Positions 45,187 through 56,759 of a stretch of 64,000 nucleotides of DNA are shown here, one piece after another. Position 1 is the stretch's first letter, and every line of letters begins with the position of its first letter. Both the position numbers and the translations under genes were made by a program. The DNA is taken from NCBI GenBank assembly GCA_973895155.1, contig OZ316892.1, positions 9,486,001 to 9,550,000 on the forward strand. Direction: 5' to 3'. This stretch comes from Marsupella aquatica. Taxonomy: Eukaryota > Marchantiophyta. A model generated the notes under the pieces. The model made no database searches. It was not told where the DNA came from and was given only the letters and a program-made list of their open reading frames with translations.

Positions 45187-47226
45187 TTAATCAATGTCCC
45201 AATCAATGTATTTGGGATGAGATTTGGAAGCCATCCCATTTGATAAAATTTTACATAATCCTTGACTTGAAAGTTTGGCTCTCTTAGCATGTGCAAATGC
45301 TCTTCCCAACTTTTGATTTAATGCCAAGGCAACCACATATACTGGATCTATTGTCAAGCTTCTTAATGAAGTCCCATGTCTATCCCTTCCTCTAAAGAAA
45401 AATGCATCCCGTCAAGAAGTGGCATTTGAATACCATAGTCCATAATAGTGAAATATCCTCCTTTACAATTTCTTGTCAAATTAGAGACATATGCCATTGT
45501 CCAAATTGATGTATCAGCATCTTGGTGCACACTGTTACAACAATTTTTACTCAAAAACATAGGGTATCCTGGTACTCCTCTTTCGAAGGCTTTAGTGTTA
45601 TTGAAACAAGCTCTAAATTTTTTCTCTAGTCTTAGAAAAGGTTCATTCAAAGAAATAAAATGATCCAAGATAGGAGAAAAATGTCTTCCAAATAAAACAA
45701 GCAAAACTTCAAAAAGTAAACGATGAGAAGTTCTTTCATGCAATTCTTCTAAGCTAGATCTGCAAAATGGTGATCCATTTGAAAGTTTTTTCATATTTCT
45801 ATAATAGGTTATATTCTCCACCTTGTTTTCTATACGATTGATTAATGGTCCCACTGCTCTCATATTTAGTTTTAAACTACTTCTTTTATCCATGCGAATA
45901 ATAGGATTCTTAAAATTAAATTGATCTTCAATACAATCCCTTACAATTGGTCTTGCTTTGAGGTCTAATGCTCCCTTTACACGTCCTCCAATATAAACCT
46001 TTTCTTGTTTTGTCACCCAAGGTTCTCTTTCAATCCACAACTCCATTTTTGTAGAATGATGCATAACATAAAAGTTCTCAGGAATAGGTGTCCATAATAT
46101 AGATGGACATCTATTTTTAATTTTTCTCTTATTTTGTTGAAGTGGTTTTTTCAGGTCACTTGATATCAAATATGTCCCATCATAGGACTTACAATTTTTT
46201 TCATTATGTCTCCCAAACATTTTAATACCTCCATCTTTTTGCAACCGTGGTATTAAGAAAGTATCAAAATGATGCTTTTGAGATTCAAAAAAATTATGTT
46301 GATCTTTTCTTAATTTTGTAATACTTTCTTTCATTCCTCTAGGTAGCAAGTCCAATGCATATCGTGTTTCCAACATAGAGGATAACAATGTCCATATCTC
46401 AGTATTATAGAGTATTTTCCATCTCTTAGCTTTAAATAGATATCTATATCCTAAAAAACATTATTTCGGCATATTGTTTCACATGTGTCATCATAAGTTT
46501 GCAAACCATAATTAAATAGAAACACTTCAGATACTACCCATTTAAGGAATATTTGTAGATTAAAGTAGTCAAATCCCACTATTTTGATAACATCATAAAA
46601 ATATAGTTCACAGTCTCTTAAGTTCAAGTTATTGGATTTGTTGAGTGTGGCCCGGAGTGTGGTTGGGAGTATGACATTCCCTGCAATCAATCATCGAGTC
46701 AATAACACTAACATACAATATTTGTTTTACATAAAATCAGGCATAAATCCTGCATGAAATATTTGCATAGAGGGAAATCCCCATCCCAAACATGAAGTCC
46801 ATATGTACATCCCAAATCATAATTTTCATACAAATTAATAATCTTTGTCACTGTTCTTGGTAAAGTTGTGCTACACATACCCTTGCTCCCATCTTTAGTC
46901 TTTGAAATCACTCCTCTATCCCCTGCTCTTGCTCTATTCTATTCCTTGTTTTTTTTCCTTGGTTGGAACGGTTTCTTGATGTCTTGCTCAAACTTTCGTT
47001 TTGAGTTTCTTGACAGAATTTGTTGAAGCTTGCCCTCTTGCTGACCATAAACCGGACCATCTTCATGCGAACGGTTAACCTTGGGATTAAACTGATCCAT
47101 GAACTCATGCATGTGCAATTCTTTTTCTACTCTCCTTACCACAACACGTTCTTTTGGACCAAAAAAAGTACCAAAGGTGGAGTCATTTGGTAGATGCTTC
47201 ATCTTCTGCTTCATCTTATTCTCCAT
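45187..47226 (-). pseudogene. TET/JBP-like 2OG-Fe(II) dioxygenase, decayed
   Basis: Exon 1 is 47226-46731 and exon 2 starts at 46680 (donor GTAAAA, acceptor GATTGCAG, 50-bp intron). The C-terminal part shows the dioxygenase core: HQD (45519-45527; first two iron ligands), KGGYFTIMDYGIQMPLLDG, then in the next frame AFFFRGRDRHGTSLRSLTID with the third ligand His (45376-45378) before Gly and the 2OG-binding Arg. The spacing and the GD-x-FFF-(x)n-HGT pattern are those of the JBP/TET branch, whose members oxidise methylated bases. Breaks: TAG 46939, a frameshift at a T6 run (46453-46458), and a one-base loss near 45407 between the two core halves. It lies inside the large transposon on the same strand as its transposase. 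Activity on DNA is inference. Confidence 0.65.
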
Positions 47227-48712
47227 CCTTACTACTTACAATTAGGTAACACTTTTTTGCAAAAAAAACAATACCCTCATTCTTAGATCCTACCCAACAA
47301 AACATCCCACAAAACATTTTAAACATATTTAAGGGCCAGGTCAGATCAAAGAGCACTGCCATGTTCATTGCCAGCAAATAACAAGAACTAGAACAAAACA
47401 AATAGCGTTGGGGATGACACTATGCTAAACTCTAAAGTAAGTGGGAAACGGGGTGGGAAAGTAAGCAAGACCCACAAAAAATTGTATTTGCAACCCAATT
47501 CAATCTTCAATGGCAATACTTATGGGCCCAACAAGCTAGATAATATCATAGAGGGAATTGATACTTTTTATCTAATAAATGACGATATGACAAGGCCCCA
47601 ATCAAGGCCCCAGTCAGGGCTGTGAATGTAAATTTCCTGCATCTGGAATTAATATGGAGAAGCAAGCTGGAGACGCCTTACTATAAAAATAATGCAATTT
47701 TTTCATTTTACTATGAATAGGCTGTCATGCTGCAATATAGCATGGGAGAAGAGAGCGGGAACATGAGGAGTAATACACATCATCAAAGCAGGCACAAGAG
47801 TGAAGAGTACCATCATAAAACCCAGGTTGCATCCAACCTGTGCGTACTCATCACATTGCTTTGCCGTGGAAAGCACTAACCGAGTTCACACATTCATGTG
47901 TTGTGCAGTTTCAAACTCCTGGCGTGTAGAGAGCCAGACTGAGCAAGCACCTGAGTACATCAACTAGTGGGGCGCGCATGCAACAATTCAAACTACCGGA
48001 CAGGATGCAGAGCCGCGCCAAGAGCAAGTAGGAACTTGACGCAATAGTTTGCACGCATAGAGTAAGGCCCTTGAGTAAGCACCTTCAAGAACGCTTTGTC
48101 TCACTTCCCACATTAGCATCGCTGACAGGAAAATGGGAAGGTAGGAAATCTGCCTGAAGAAGCACTTGCTCACATCTCTTCCGCTACATCGCTGAAATGT
48201 ATAGATTTGGGAGCCTTTATTGATTTTGCCTCTACCTACTTTGGCAATTTCCAGTCCAGCCTACTACATCAATCGTCACCAACACCGGACCTGTACTGCC
48301 TACCGACATCAGACTTGTCCCTGCCACCAACATCAGACTTGGTGACCCATGGCTGTGGACCAACCCGGGGACCAATCCTGCATCCCATTTTTGGACCTCC
48401 TCAGTCCTCACCAAACCTTCATGGCTGTTTTCACCGACTTGTAGACTTTTAGTTTGACAATTTCTTGACGGTTCTTCACCGACTAGTGTGGGTGCTGGTT
48501 GTTGGCAACTACAAGTTACTACGCTCTCTGTCGTTTCCTCATCGTTCATCATGATGATCTTATTCCCAATCTATTATGTTGGCGGAGGAAATAGTCTTGC
48601 TCTCATTTACTCATAGTTTTTCACACTAGATCTTATTTTTGATCTTATGCAGCTGGCGGAGGGAATAGTCTTGGGGCCAGATGTCTTTGATTAGAGGACA
48701 AAAGGATCGTCG
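47227..48712. other. Non-coding interior of the large transposon
   Basis: No gene recognised. A small duplicated phrase (GGCGGAGGRAATAGTCTTG) occurs at about 48582 and 48656 just before the beta-propeller fragment. Confidence 0.35.
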
Positions 48713-48739
48713 TTGTTTTTTATTCTTTGCACCATTGGT

Positions 48740-49111
48740 GGTCTTTGCACAATTGGTTGTCAGCCGCCCGGTCAGCCGATCAATAAGGAAGGCACACCAA
48801 ATGGAAATGGACACATCTTGGCCAACGCTACATGGCAATTTGATGACTTCAATTTTGACAATGATGGGAATGCGTATCTGGTCAATGCTGCAAGTGGCAA
48901 CTTGATACTGAGGGTCTCACCCGACGAAAGTCATCAGCAAATCATTGTCGGAGACATGAACTCAACCCTGATTGCACAGCCAACTTCTGTCACATTTTGG
49001 AGGGGGCCATGTGACCAGAACACTCTGTACGTGACTTCTATAGGAGGGTTGCTTGCATCGATTAATGGATCCATCATCGTTGGCGGTCAGGTTATGGCAA
49101 TGAGAGAATGA
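48740..49111 (+). pseudogene. Fragment of an SMP-30/NHL-like beta-propeller gene
   Basis: A frame of about 120 codons reads WQFDDFNFDNDGNAYLVNA, SGNLILRVSPD, IIVGDMNSTLIAQPTSVTFW and NTLYVTSIGGLLASI, then GGQVMAM. Repeated DGNAYL / LYVTS blades and the GG-x-V end are typical of SMP-30/gluconolactonase-like secreted propellers. Only about one third of a propeller is present, with no start. It abuts the end of the GH3 fragment on the other strand. Interpreted as a captured or relic host-gene piece in the transposon. Confidence 0.55.
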
Positions 49112-49114
49112 TGT

Positions 49115-49726
49115 CAGTCATGTTCCGCACCAGATCTGTGTTTTTGCTTTAGCTCTCGTAGTAGCGTCCCCAATGGGGATCTCGGCAGACCGCAACACAG
49201 GGGGTGAAGACGAAAGGAATGCCAATGGCCCGGACTTCTAGAGCCATTGCTCTGCCAATTCTCATCACCAGGTCCCAATCTCTCGTGGCTCCGAGTCCAA
49301 TATTGTGAGGCCAATATTGTGAGGAAAGATTGTGGCCCCAACTACAACGTTATTACCGTGAACCGCATCTACTCTGTAGATCATGGGAATTGCCAGCCAA
49401 GTAGACAATGCTTGCCTTTGGAACCTGTCGATCATTTCTTGCCACAAAATGGCATTGTTCAGAGTGGGCGTGCTTCCTCCCCCATTGAGCACACTACTGA
49501 CCATGTATCGGTACACATTCGAATCTTTCATGACGATTGTTTGTTTGATCTGCATCATCTGCCCAATCTTTTCAGCCAACGTCATCCATTTCAAGAGATC
49601 CTGCACCCTCGCCTCCACGGGTTGGCTTCCATCCTTGTATAGATCGTAAGCCACCGTAGCATTGAGAATGTGAAAACATAGGAGTATAACACAAAGTGCT
49701 CGTCTTGCTGTTGTGGTCCCACCCAT
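49115..49726 (-). pseudogene. N-terminal fragment of a plant GH3 beta-glucosidase
   Basis: Begins with a signal peptide (MGGTTTARRALCVILLCFHI) and continues with GH3 N-domain motifs: [62 protein letters not shown] and [12 protein letters not shown], all close to plant secreted exo-beta-glucanase/glucosidase sequences. A 14-bp tandem duplication (CCTCACAATATTGG, about 49291-49318) shifts the frame, and TAA at 49149 replaces the Tyr expected after ES. Sequence stops near 49115, long before the catalytic Asp of the family. A relic inside the transposon, tail-to-tail with the propeller fragment. Confidence 0.85.
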
Positions 49727-49739
49727 GGCGATTCAGTGG

Positions 49740-51049
49740 TCCCTGGCAGCTTCATGTTCTTTCTTTACTAGTTCTCTCGATTGTTTGCCTCACTTATCAC
49801 ACGGGAAGTACGAGAGGTTTCAACACCAAGGAGCACCGACATTGTACGATCTAGACAATCTAGGAGGTTGGTTTTCTCATTGAGTTCCTTCCTAAAGTTC
49901 CAACAGTCCGAAATAGTGTCAAATAGACGATCATTTATGAACAGTATTGATCGACCAAATCACACTCTATTAATTGAGGAGACGCAAGAGATTAGAAGCA
50001 TAGTTCTAGGTGTGGTTTTCCTTATCCGAGAAGTGGCTATCCAGCCATGTCTTTGCATTAGCTTAGCTTTTGTCTTTGTATGGATCGACGACATAGTATG
50101 GCTGCGACAAAGTCACCACTCTGAAATAATATCAATTGGATTGTGCTATCACTGATTGGCACAGTTAACGTTGGTCTATGCCAAATTTGTCTACCACACG
50201 CATAGACAACGTCAATTGCCGATGACCAAGGTAGGCTACCAAATTGGCACTCATGTCCATGCCATTTTTGTCACCTTGTAGACCAGAAATCCCAGGCCAG
50301 AAAGAGACACACCGTCACGGTAGTGTAACAATTTCTCCCGGTACTTAAATTCAAATCTTGGGCAGATTGCACCGATTTGCAATCTGTGAGTCATTTGCAA
50401 TGAGAAAAAGAGGTACGTGGAAATAGTGACAACTTCTGGTCCGGATGTAATAGCCTCTGTGAATGATCTAGCTATCTATCTATCCACTAGTATATAATTG
50501 CTTGAGCTGCAATAGTCTGGGGCTGTTGCCTCATTGATGGGTCACGATTTGCTTCTGACCTTTGTTTGTGTTTTTATTCTAAGTAGACACTACGTTTTTT
50601 TAACACACTATCCATTCCGGTTGTCAACTACTGCCGCCTCTTTATCGGTGAATCTGCTCCATGCATGTAAGTTACCGGTATTTTGTACACAAATTCAGAA
50701 TGATATTGAGCTATTAGTGCTCATTGTAAATTTGACGTTAATGTGTATTCTTGTTGCTTATTTTGTATTCCTATTTGCCTGAATGAAAACATGCACCAGA
50801 TGGCTTGATCCTTGAATTGCTAGTCGTGTCTGAGTTGAGAGACCATCTTGGCATCTATCGGCAATTGGAGGATCCCTTTTTGTAAGGAAATCTTTGCATT
50901 TGGCACACAAAGCTGCTTGAATGCAAAGAAGTGTGAACAGCATAGCCTTCAAACTAAGCAATTTAATTCTAAGCCTTCGATGAATTTTCTTGAATTTCCC
51001 TCTACTTATCAATGAGGAGAACGTGTTGAAGGGATGTGTGTGTTTTTCA
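49740..51049. other. Non-coding interior of the large transposon
   Basis: No supported gene. Open frames of 80-125 codons lack recognisable motifs. Confidence 0.3.
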
Positions 51050-51640
51050 GAGAGGCAACCACCTCACTGCAGTCGGAGTGTTGGATTACATTGGCTACCT
51101 TGTGAAGGGACATGTTTGTCCACAAGTACGTACATCTATGCCCGATTTACATAGCATATAACTTGATGTTGATCCTGTTTCTGGAAGGTATTTTACGCCT
51201 TACATTACAAAGGCGCGACGATTGAGAGTTGCCTTGTTAGTGTTGTGTGTTAGTACACGGTAATGACACCGTCTCTTCCGTTTCACATTTAAATTGATAA
51301 AGACTTGTTAGAGTGCAGCATATACCAGAGTTATTGAGGATTGATTACAGTGGGACAGATTGACTTGACAAAAGGGGGCCCTGGAACCTACCGCCTGCAT
51401 CTCAATGGATCAGAGGTTGAAGCCAAACTTCAGAGTCTTCGTGATGGTGGACTCCTTGTGTAGGTATATTGTTTTATCCACTCCTTGTGTAAGCATTGGA
51501 CTACCATACTACGTCAGAGCTTCCAACTTAGTGTCGTGCTAGCTTTACTAGCATAATTAGTTCTGGAATTTGGGCCTACTACTGTAAAATTTCAGAGTCT
51601 AACAAGTGCTGCACTTCATTATATTGCAGCTGGATGAGAA
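51050..51640 (+). pseudogene. Fragments of a eukaryotic-type acetyl-CoA carboxylase gene
   Basis: One exon-like block ending at a GTACGT donor (51125) encodes VLDYIGYLVKGHVCPQ. A second, 51352 to about 51464, encodes LTKGGPGTYRLHLNGSEVEA and LQSLRDGGLLV, flanked by AG and GTAGG-like sites. A third short block after ATTGCAG (about 51628) reads LDENNF and then a stop. These match, in order, the region just upstream of the biotinyl domain in plant homomeric acetyl-CoA carboxylase (DYVGYLAKGQIP; GGP.SYRL..N.SEVEAEIH.LRDGGLLMQLDGN). Exon-intron order is kept, so this is a genomic capture or relic, not a cDNA copy. The biotin site itself was not found. Confidence 0.65.
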
Positions 51641-54270
51641 TAATTTTGGTCCTTAAGAGACCTCGTGCAGAGAGTTTCTCCTGAGACGGATGACAAAGGG
51701 TGATCGAAATCAAGGATATACATTCCTCTATGGATAAGTATATCTTTAGCCCATATTCCCTACTTTGTAAGCTAGTACATATCTTCACTTACGTCTTCCT
51801 ATTTTAGGCTACAATATTCCTGTTATTTCCTCTCAGTCTACCATGCTCAGACGTCACTTGATGAGTGCAGTATAGCAGTCCTGATAGCAGTACACAATTC
51901 TAGATCATAAGGGATTTGTGGCCGTTCTTGAAAACAGAATGGAAAAGGGCACATTAGTAAGGCATTGCTTGTTTGTTAAATTGCATAAGCACAAATCCGG
52001 TTGTCCAATTTCTGATTGATACTTTGGACAATATGCAATTTGACGACAAGGATCTAGAATGATTAAAATAGTGATTGATGTGACAACGATCTAGAATGAT
52101 TGAAATAGCAACTGATGTGGCAGCTATGCCGGTAGAAAGAAATTTAGCAGGTGCTAAGGATTTTGTTCTGGTATGGCTTGTGCGCAGGTGCCCGCCAGGT
52201 GGATTTTGTGTGAGCTCACTATTCGGCTTTCAGGTCCTTGTGGGATGAATTACTTCAAGTTTAAAAGGTCAGATAAATAAGACAAGCTCATCGCTGGACA
52301 GCGTCGAAGTAGATGAAAAGCATGTCTATCATGTTCAAATGTAGTTGGAGTTGGACTCACATTCTTGGATCAGGACTGTTGCTGACTTTTTCAGTTTGTT
52401 GTTTTATGGTAGGGCTCATGACTTACCTCAGTGTTGCAACCGGACCTACAAGACACTTGCTAGTGAGGAAAAATTTCACACAAGAATCAAGGTCTAATAG
52501 CGATTCAAATATGTTAGGTTGTATTTCCTAATTGTTTAATTCAAAGATGCCCTAGCTACAGGTGTCCAGGCTAGGCTCTGACATTGACTAGTATCTCTTA
52601 GACTGGCACTTTTTGGTTTATTATGATTGTCAAGATTGGCCCTCTTTTCACTGTATTCATTCACATCATTCATACGGGCACTTTCTATTTGTTCATTGTG
52701 CTCTTTTCACTGTACTCACAATGATGCTGCTTTTTTGACAGATTTACTTGTCATTTTCTATATTCCAATAGGGACTGGAGCACTGTTTATGTTGTCCATA
52801 TATGGGTCACATTCAAGTCCTCAGAGTGACCTATGGTACCAGCAGTAAATAGACCTAAAAGTTAACATTTTAAGAGTCTGGATGTTTACATCGCGGTGCT
52901 CTCTCGTTCTCGCTCTTGTTGGACCATTAATGTTGCTTGCAAGTTTCCATGTAAGCTTGAGATCCAAATCTTCTTGATCTCCATGCAAACTACTATTCAC
53001 CTGGTTGATATTGTTGGACTACCAGGTATTTCTGCTTTCCACATTTGACAGCGTGGGCCAAGGGTGGTGTAAAAGGCAGTTGGTGTAGTTTAGCTACTTT
53101 GCAATCTTAGCCGAGATCTTAGCATCTTTGTCAAATTCTCATAGGCTAAATTTAGGTTTTAGCTAAGTTCTAGTGCAATTTTGGGGAAGTCGAGGGTCAG
53201 TACAAGGTTAAATTAAAAAGGTGGAGTATGTTTAAGAGGCAAAGCCATGGACAAAGGACACTATAATTTCTATATAATATATACAACATTATCAAAAACA
53301 TTTTAAAATCTTAAGAAAAATCCCCCAAAGCTGGTTAGTTTGGCGGTACACCTATAATAAAAAAAAGCAGTGGGGGGCAAACATACAAAGCAAGACTTTC
53401 TATTAGTGTATCCATTCCTTCACTTAGTTATTGATTCCTCTGAGTTTGATCAGTTCAGCTGAGTGGCATACTTCATCGATCTTGTAGTCACTACTACACC
53501 ACAGCCCGCATCAAAGTTTGAGTGCAAAAAGGAATGCACAGTGATGAGAAATGACAGTTATGGTGGCTCTGAAATCAACACGGTCAACACTGCAATGGGC
53601 ACCGCAAGCGGGACAGTGTAACTAGCATGACCAAGGTGAGGAAGCGCAAGGGTGATCCAATGAATGAGCCCTAGCAAGACCAACCTGCTTACTACGCACA
53701 CCTGCCTGATTTGAGAGAGAAAAAGTCTTGACCTTCTAAATGGGATCAATCCGGGGTTCACACCTTGGCCGACCCTAAATCCTGAACCTCAACCAGGGCC
53801 TTAACCAAGCCGGGAACCAAACTCTCCCTAGAGGTCCCTGGTCCAGCATGTGGATGACTTTTAATTGCCCTCCCCCTGCCCCTAGCCTTCCCCCAAATCC
53901 ATTCAAAACATGTTATGGGTGTGTTATGGAACTAGAACTCCCTTCAAATTAAATTTTAATCAAGGATATCTGGGATAGTGAATAACATTGAATTTATTAA
54001 CCATTTTACTATTTGTACTTGTGTACCAATGAGGTGTTGACACGTGGACCAACCATATAGTGACACTTGTCATTCCAATTTTGAGTACCCTTGCATAACA
54101 AAATGTGGCATATGTTTAATAAAAGGCTTATTTCTTAAAATGTGCAACACATATATATTGGGACCTTGACTACTTCAAAAAATATTATAAAAATTACTTT
54201 CCATTCAATTAAAAATACCCTTGCGACGTTCGCACATACTCCCTGTATTACTAATACTGAGGGCCCAGGG
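51641..54270. other. Right non-coding part of the large transposon
   Basis: No gene recognised. It ends with the right terminus (CCCTGGGCCCTCA read inward) at 54270. Confidence 0.4.
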
Positions 54271-56208
54271 GAATTCAGTAATGTGAAGATTCCACCAGTC
54301 AATCAATTTAGTGCGTGCACCGATTGTGAAGAGTTCAAGTCAATTCGAGACAAAGCTGTTTCCGACAATGAAAAAAGTAAGTTAGTATTTGAAATTCAAC
54401 CATTTACAGAAAGTGTTGAAGTCTTTTTAGTGGTTTAGAGTGACTAACTTTGTTTATTTGTAGGGCGAGGAGAATTGATGTTACAAAAACACCGGGACCA
54501 ACAATCAAAGGAACACGAGAAACTTGCCAAGCACCGAAAAATATGTTTTTAAAATCCTGAAAAATATTTGGGAGTTGTTATTGATGGGATGGATCAAAAG
54601 AAGACAAGGTTGCCTCATTGGCCATGCCCTCCAAAATCTGTGGATGAAACCTGTTTAATTCAAATGCATGTTGTAGGTTGTTTGGTTTTCAGTGGGGTAC
54701 TCTTTTCAAGAGTGTTCCTGAATTATCCTGTTTTACATAATGATGGAAACTTAATAGTTACAATTCTACAAAGGATATTTCATGAATGGGAACAAAAACC
54801 CAATGGCCTACCACCTATTTTGTATCTTCAACTTGATAATACTAGCAGAGAAAACAAAAATAATCTGCTTTTTGCATATCTTCACATGTTGATCCAAAAG
54901 AAAATATTTCGGAAAATTAAACTAGGATTTTTACTTGTTGGACACACTCACGACCAAATAGATCAAATGTTTAGCCGTTTTTCTAAACGGCTAGCAAGGT
55001 TTAAAGCTTTTACATATGAAAGCTTGTGTGACATCATTCGTGAGTCTTATCAACCCCAACCAGACATCACCCTCTTAAAGGAAACATACGATTTCCGTCA
55101 ATTTGCATTCTCAGATCCTGATTTAGTCATTGAGAGGATACGGAATGTCACCTTTCATCATCAATACAAATTTTCATTTGACAACTTACCAGATCATGTT
55201 CCAACACAATGGGGGAAAAAATTCTCCACAGATTCTACCTGGAGACCAGACGGAGGGGTGAAGTTCTTGAGGGAAGAGGAGCCACAAAAGATAATGGGAT
55301 GTGCTCCCGGAATCCCCCTTTTCAAGAAGGGGGAGAAGAAACGCGATGACAACGGCACAAGGACTCAACCAAATTTGTCAGGGTCTTCAAATATGACTTC
55401 TACTGAGATGGATGATTGCTTGAACGACATTCAAAAGGGTATATTTGCAGTTCAAACATTATTTTCCGAAGAGGAAGTCAATTGGTGGACAAGGTTTTTT
55501 GAGGAACAACGAGAATTCAATAAAGCTTTGCTCAACAATCAAAGGCAACTCGAATTTCCTTTTCGGTGGCCTAAAGCTCAAGGGGAGACCATTGCTGATG
55601 TTGAAGTTCCAGGTGTTCTCTTGAATGAAGAAGAAATGGAAGAGAGAGTTTATGGCCCTACTCAAGATATATATGTTGGTCCTTATCGGAACCAGGAAAA
55701 AATTGATGCAGAGAAGGAGAACATGGAAGGAGATTTTTCAGATCTTGAAGTCAACACTTTCATTTCTGTAGCTGGAGAAGAGTCGCAAACATTCTGGGTG
55801 GCCAAGGTGAAAAGAATTGTTCTTCGTGACGAGTTGAATATTCCAAAAATTATCTATGTTCTTTGGCATGCTGCAAAGACAGGATCAGATCCGTGGAAAG
55901 CAAAGTACTTACCGGAAGTCTTGAATTACGAGAAGAAAAAAAGTGGACGGGGTAAAGGTACTCTGAAACCTATATGGTTTCACCAGGAACTTGATTTATC
56001 ATCCACGACTGTCTTCGCCTATAATTTCATGTTGACAAAGTCAGATACCTTGTACAAGAAAACCGTAAATAGAATCAAAATTCGGTTGGCCGAATTCCTA
56101 GCGGAAGAGAAAGACCAAGTACAAGAGGCTAGGTCAGTTAGAACATCAGAAGTAAGTCATTCTAGAGATATTTTGGCTGAAGACTCGATAAGTTCTGATT
56201 CAGAGTAA
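54271..56208 (+). pseudogene. DUF7869-type DDE element protein, 3' catalytic part
   Basis: Continues the gene cut at 25489. Exons are 54271-54376 and 54464-56208 (GTAAGT donor, TTTGTAG acceptor, phase 1). It has a CxxC motif (FSACTDCEEF), then the catalytic core characteristic of DUF7869: DGMDQKKTRLPH, LQLDNTSRENKNN, and GHTHDQIDQMFSRFSKRL. These supply the conserved Asp residues of an RNase H-like integrase fold. The C-terminal 300 residues are unrecognised and end acidic. In-frame TAA at 54550 replaces a residue just before NPEKYLGVVID, where a GAA codon would fit. This is a mobile-element enzyme, but no termini of its own element were found. Confidence 0.75.
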
Positions 56209-56759
56209 TTAGTTTTTGTAGTAGTTTGTTACGTGTACATTACATAAACATAAAAGGAAAAGGTTTTGAAGATTGAGATGTGATCAAATTTCTTAGTTCA
56301 TGAATTCATGGTGACAATATTTTATAAAAGTCTATTTTTATGATTGAAATGGAAAACAATGTGTTTTTGAATAGAAATGACCGGTGCTGGCCCTTGCATT
56401 TGTGGAGAGACAAGAAGATATCATATTTCATGATTTTAAGTTTTTCTCATGTTTAATGAATTGTGGACCTAGTTTAATTGTTACTTAAAAGTACAAATCA
56501 TGTCTGGAGTGAAATTGCTCAATTGGCATACTAAAATCAGAGGTAGAGTTTTAATTGAAAGTAAGTTGAGATCATTTGGTGATTTTGAAGTGGTGAAAAG
56601 GATGTGCCATTTCAGGACTTCCAATATATTTTATAATTTTATCCAAAAATGGATACTATTTGTGGCATTTTTTTGGCCTTTTTATTTCTTTCTACAATTT
56701 TTTTACTAGAGTGCCTAGAGTTTGGGCTTGTTACTCATCATTTAAGGCTTCATGTTAGT
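56209..56759. other. 3' flank of the DUF7869-type gene
   Basis: AT-rich. Contains TTCATGAATTCATG at 56297 and half sites. The boundary to the truncated Ty3 element is near 56760. Confidence 0.45.

Larger units (their letters stand above)
25490..54270. mobile_element. 28.8-kb DNA transposon with 8-bp target duplication
   Basis: The left terminus starts CCCTGGGCCCTCACTCTTAG at 25490. The right terminus read inward starts CCCTGGGCCCTCAGTATTAG at 54270 (13 bp identical, 18 of 20 overall). GAATTCAG flanks both ends (25482-25489, 54271-54278). The host frame is restored exactly when the insert and one copy of the duplication are removed. Removing the nested 9.9-kb CACTA element leaves about 18.9 kb. 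Contents: transposase gene (minus), a 2OG-Fe(II) dioxygenase remnant (minus), host-gene fragments and much non-coding DNA. An 8-bp duplication fits the hAT, P or KDZ/Zisupton groups; the superfamily is not decided. Confidence 0.85.

Noticed and set aside
25490-54270. Firm assignment of the large element to KDZ/Zisupton
   Set aside because: 8-bp duplication and the dioxygenase cargo fit, but I recognise no KDZ transposase signature; hAT and P types also give 8-bp duplications.
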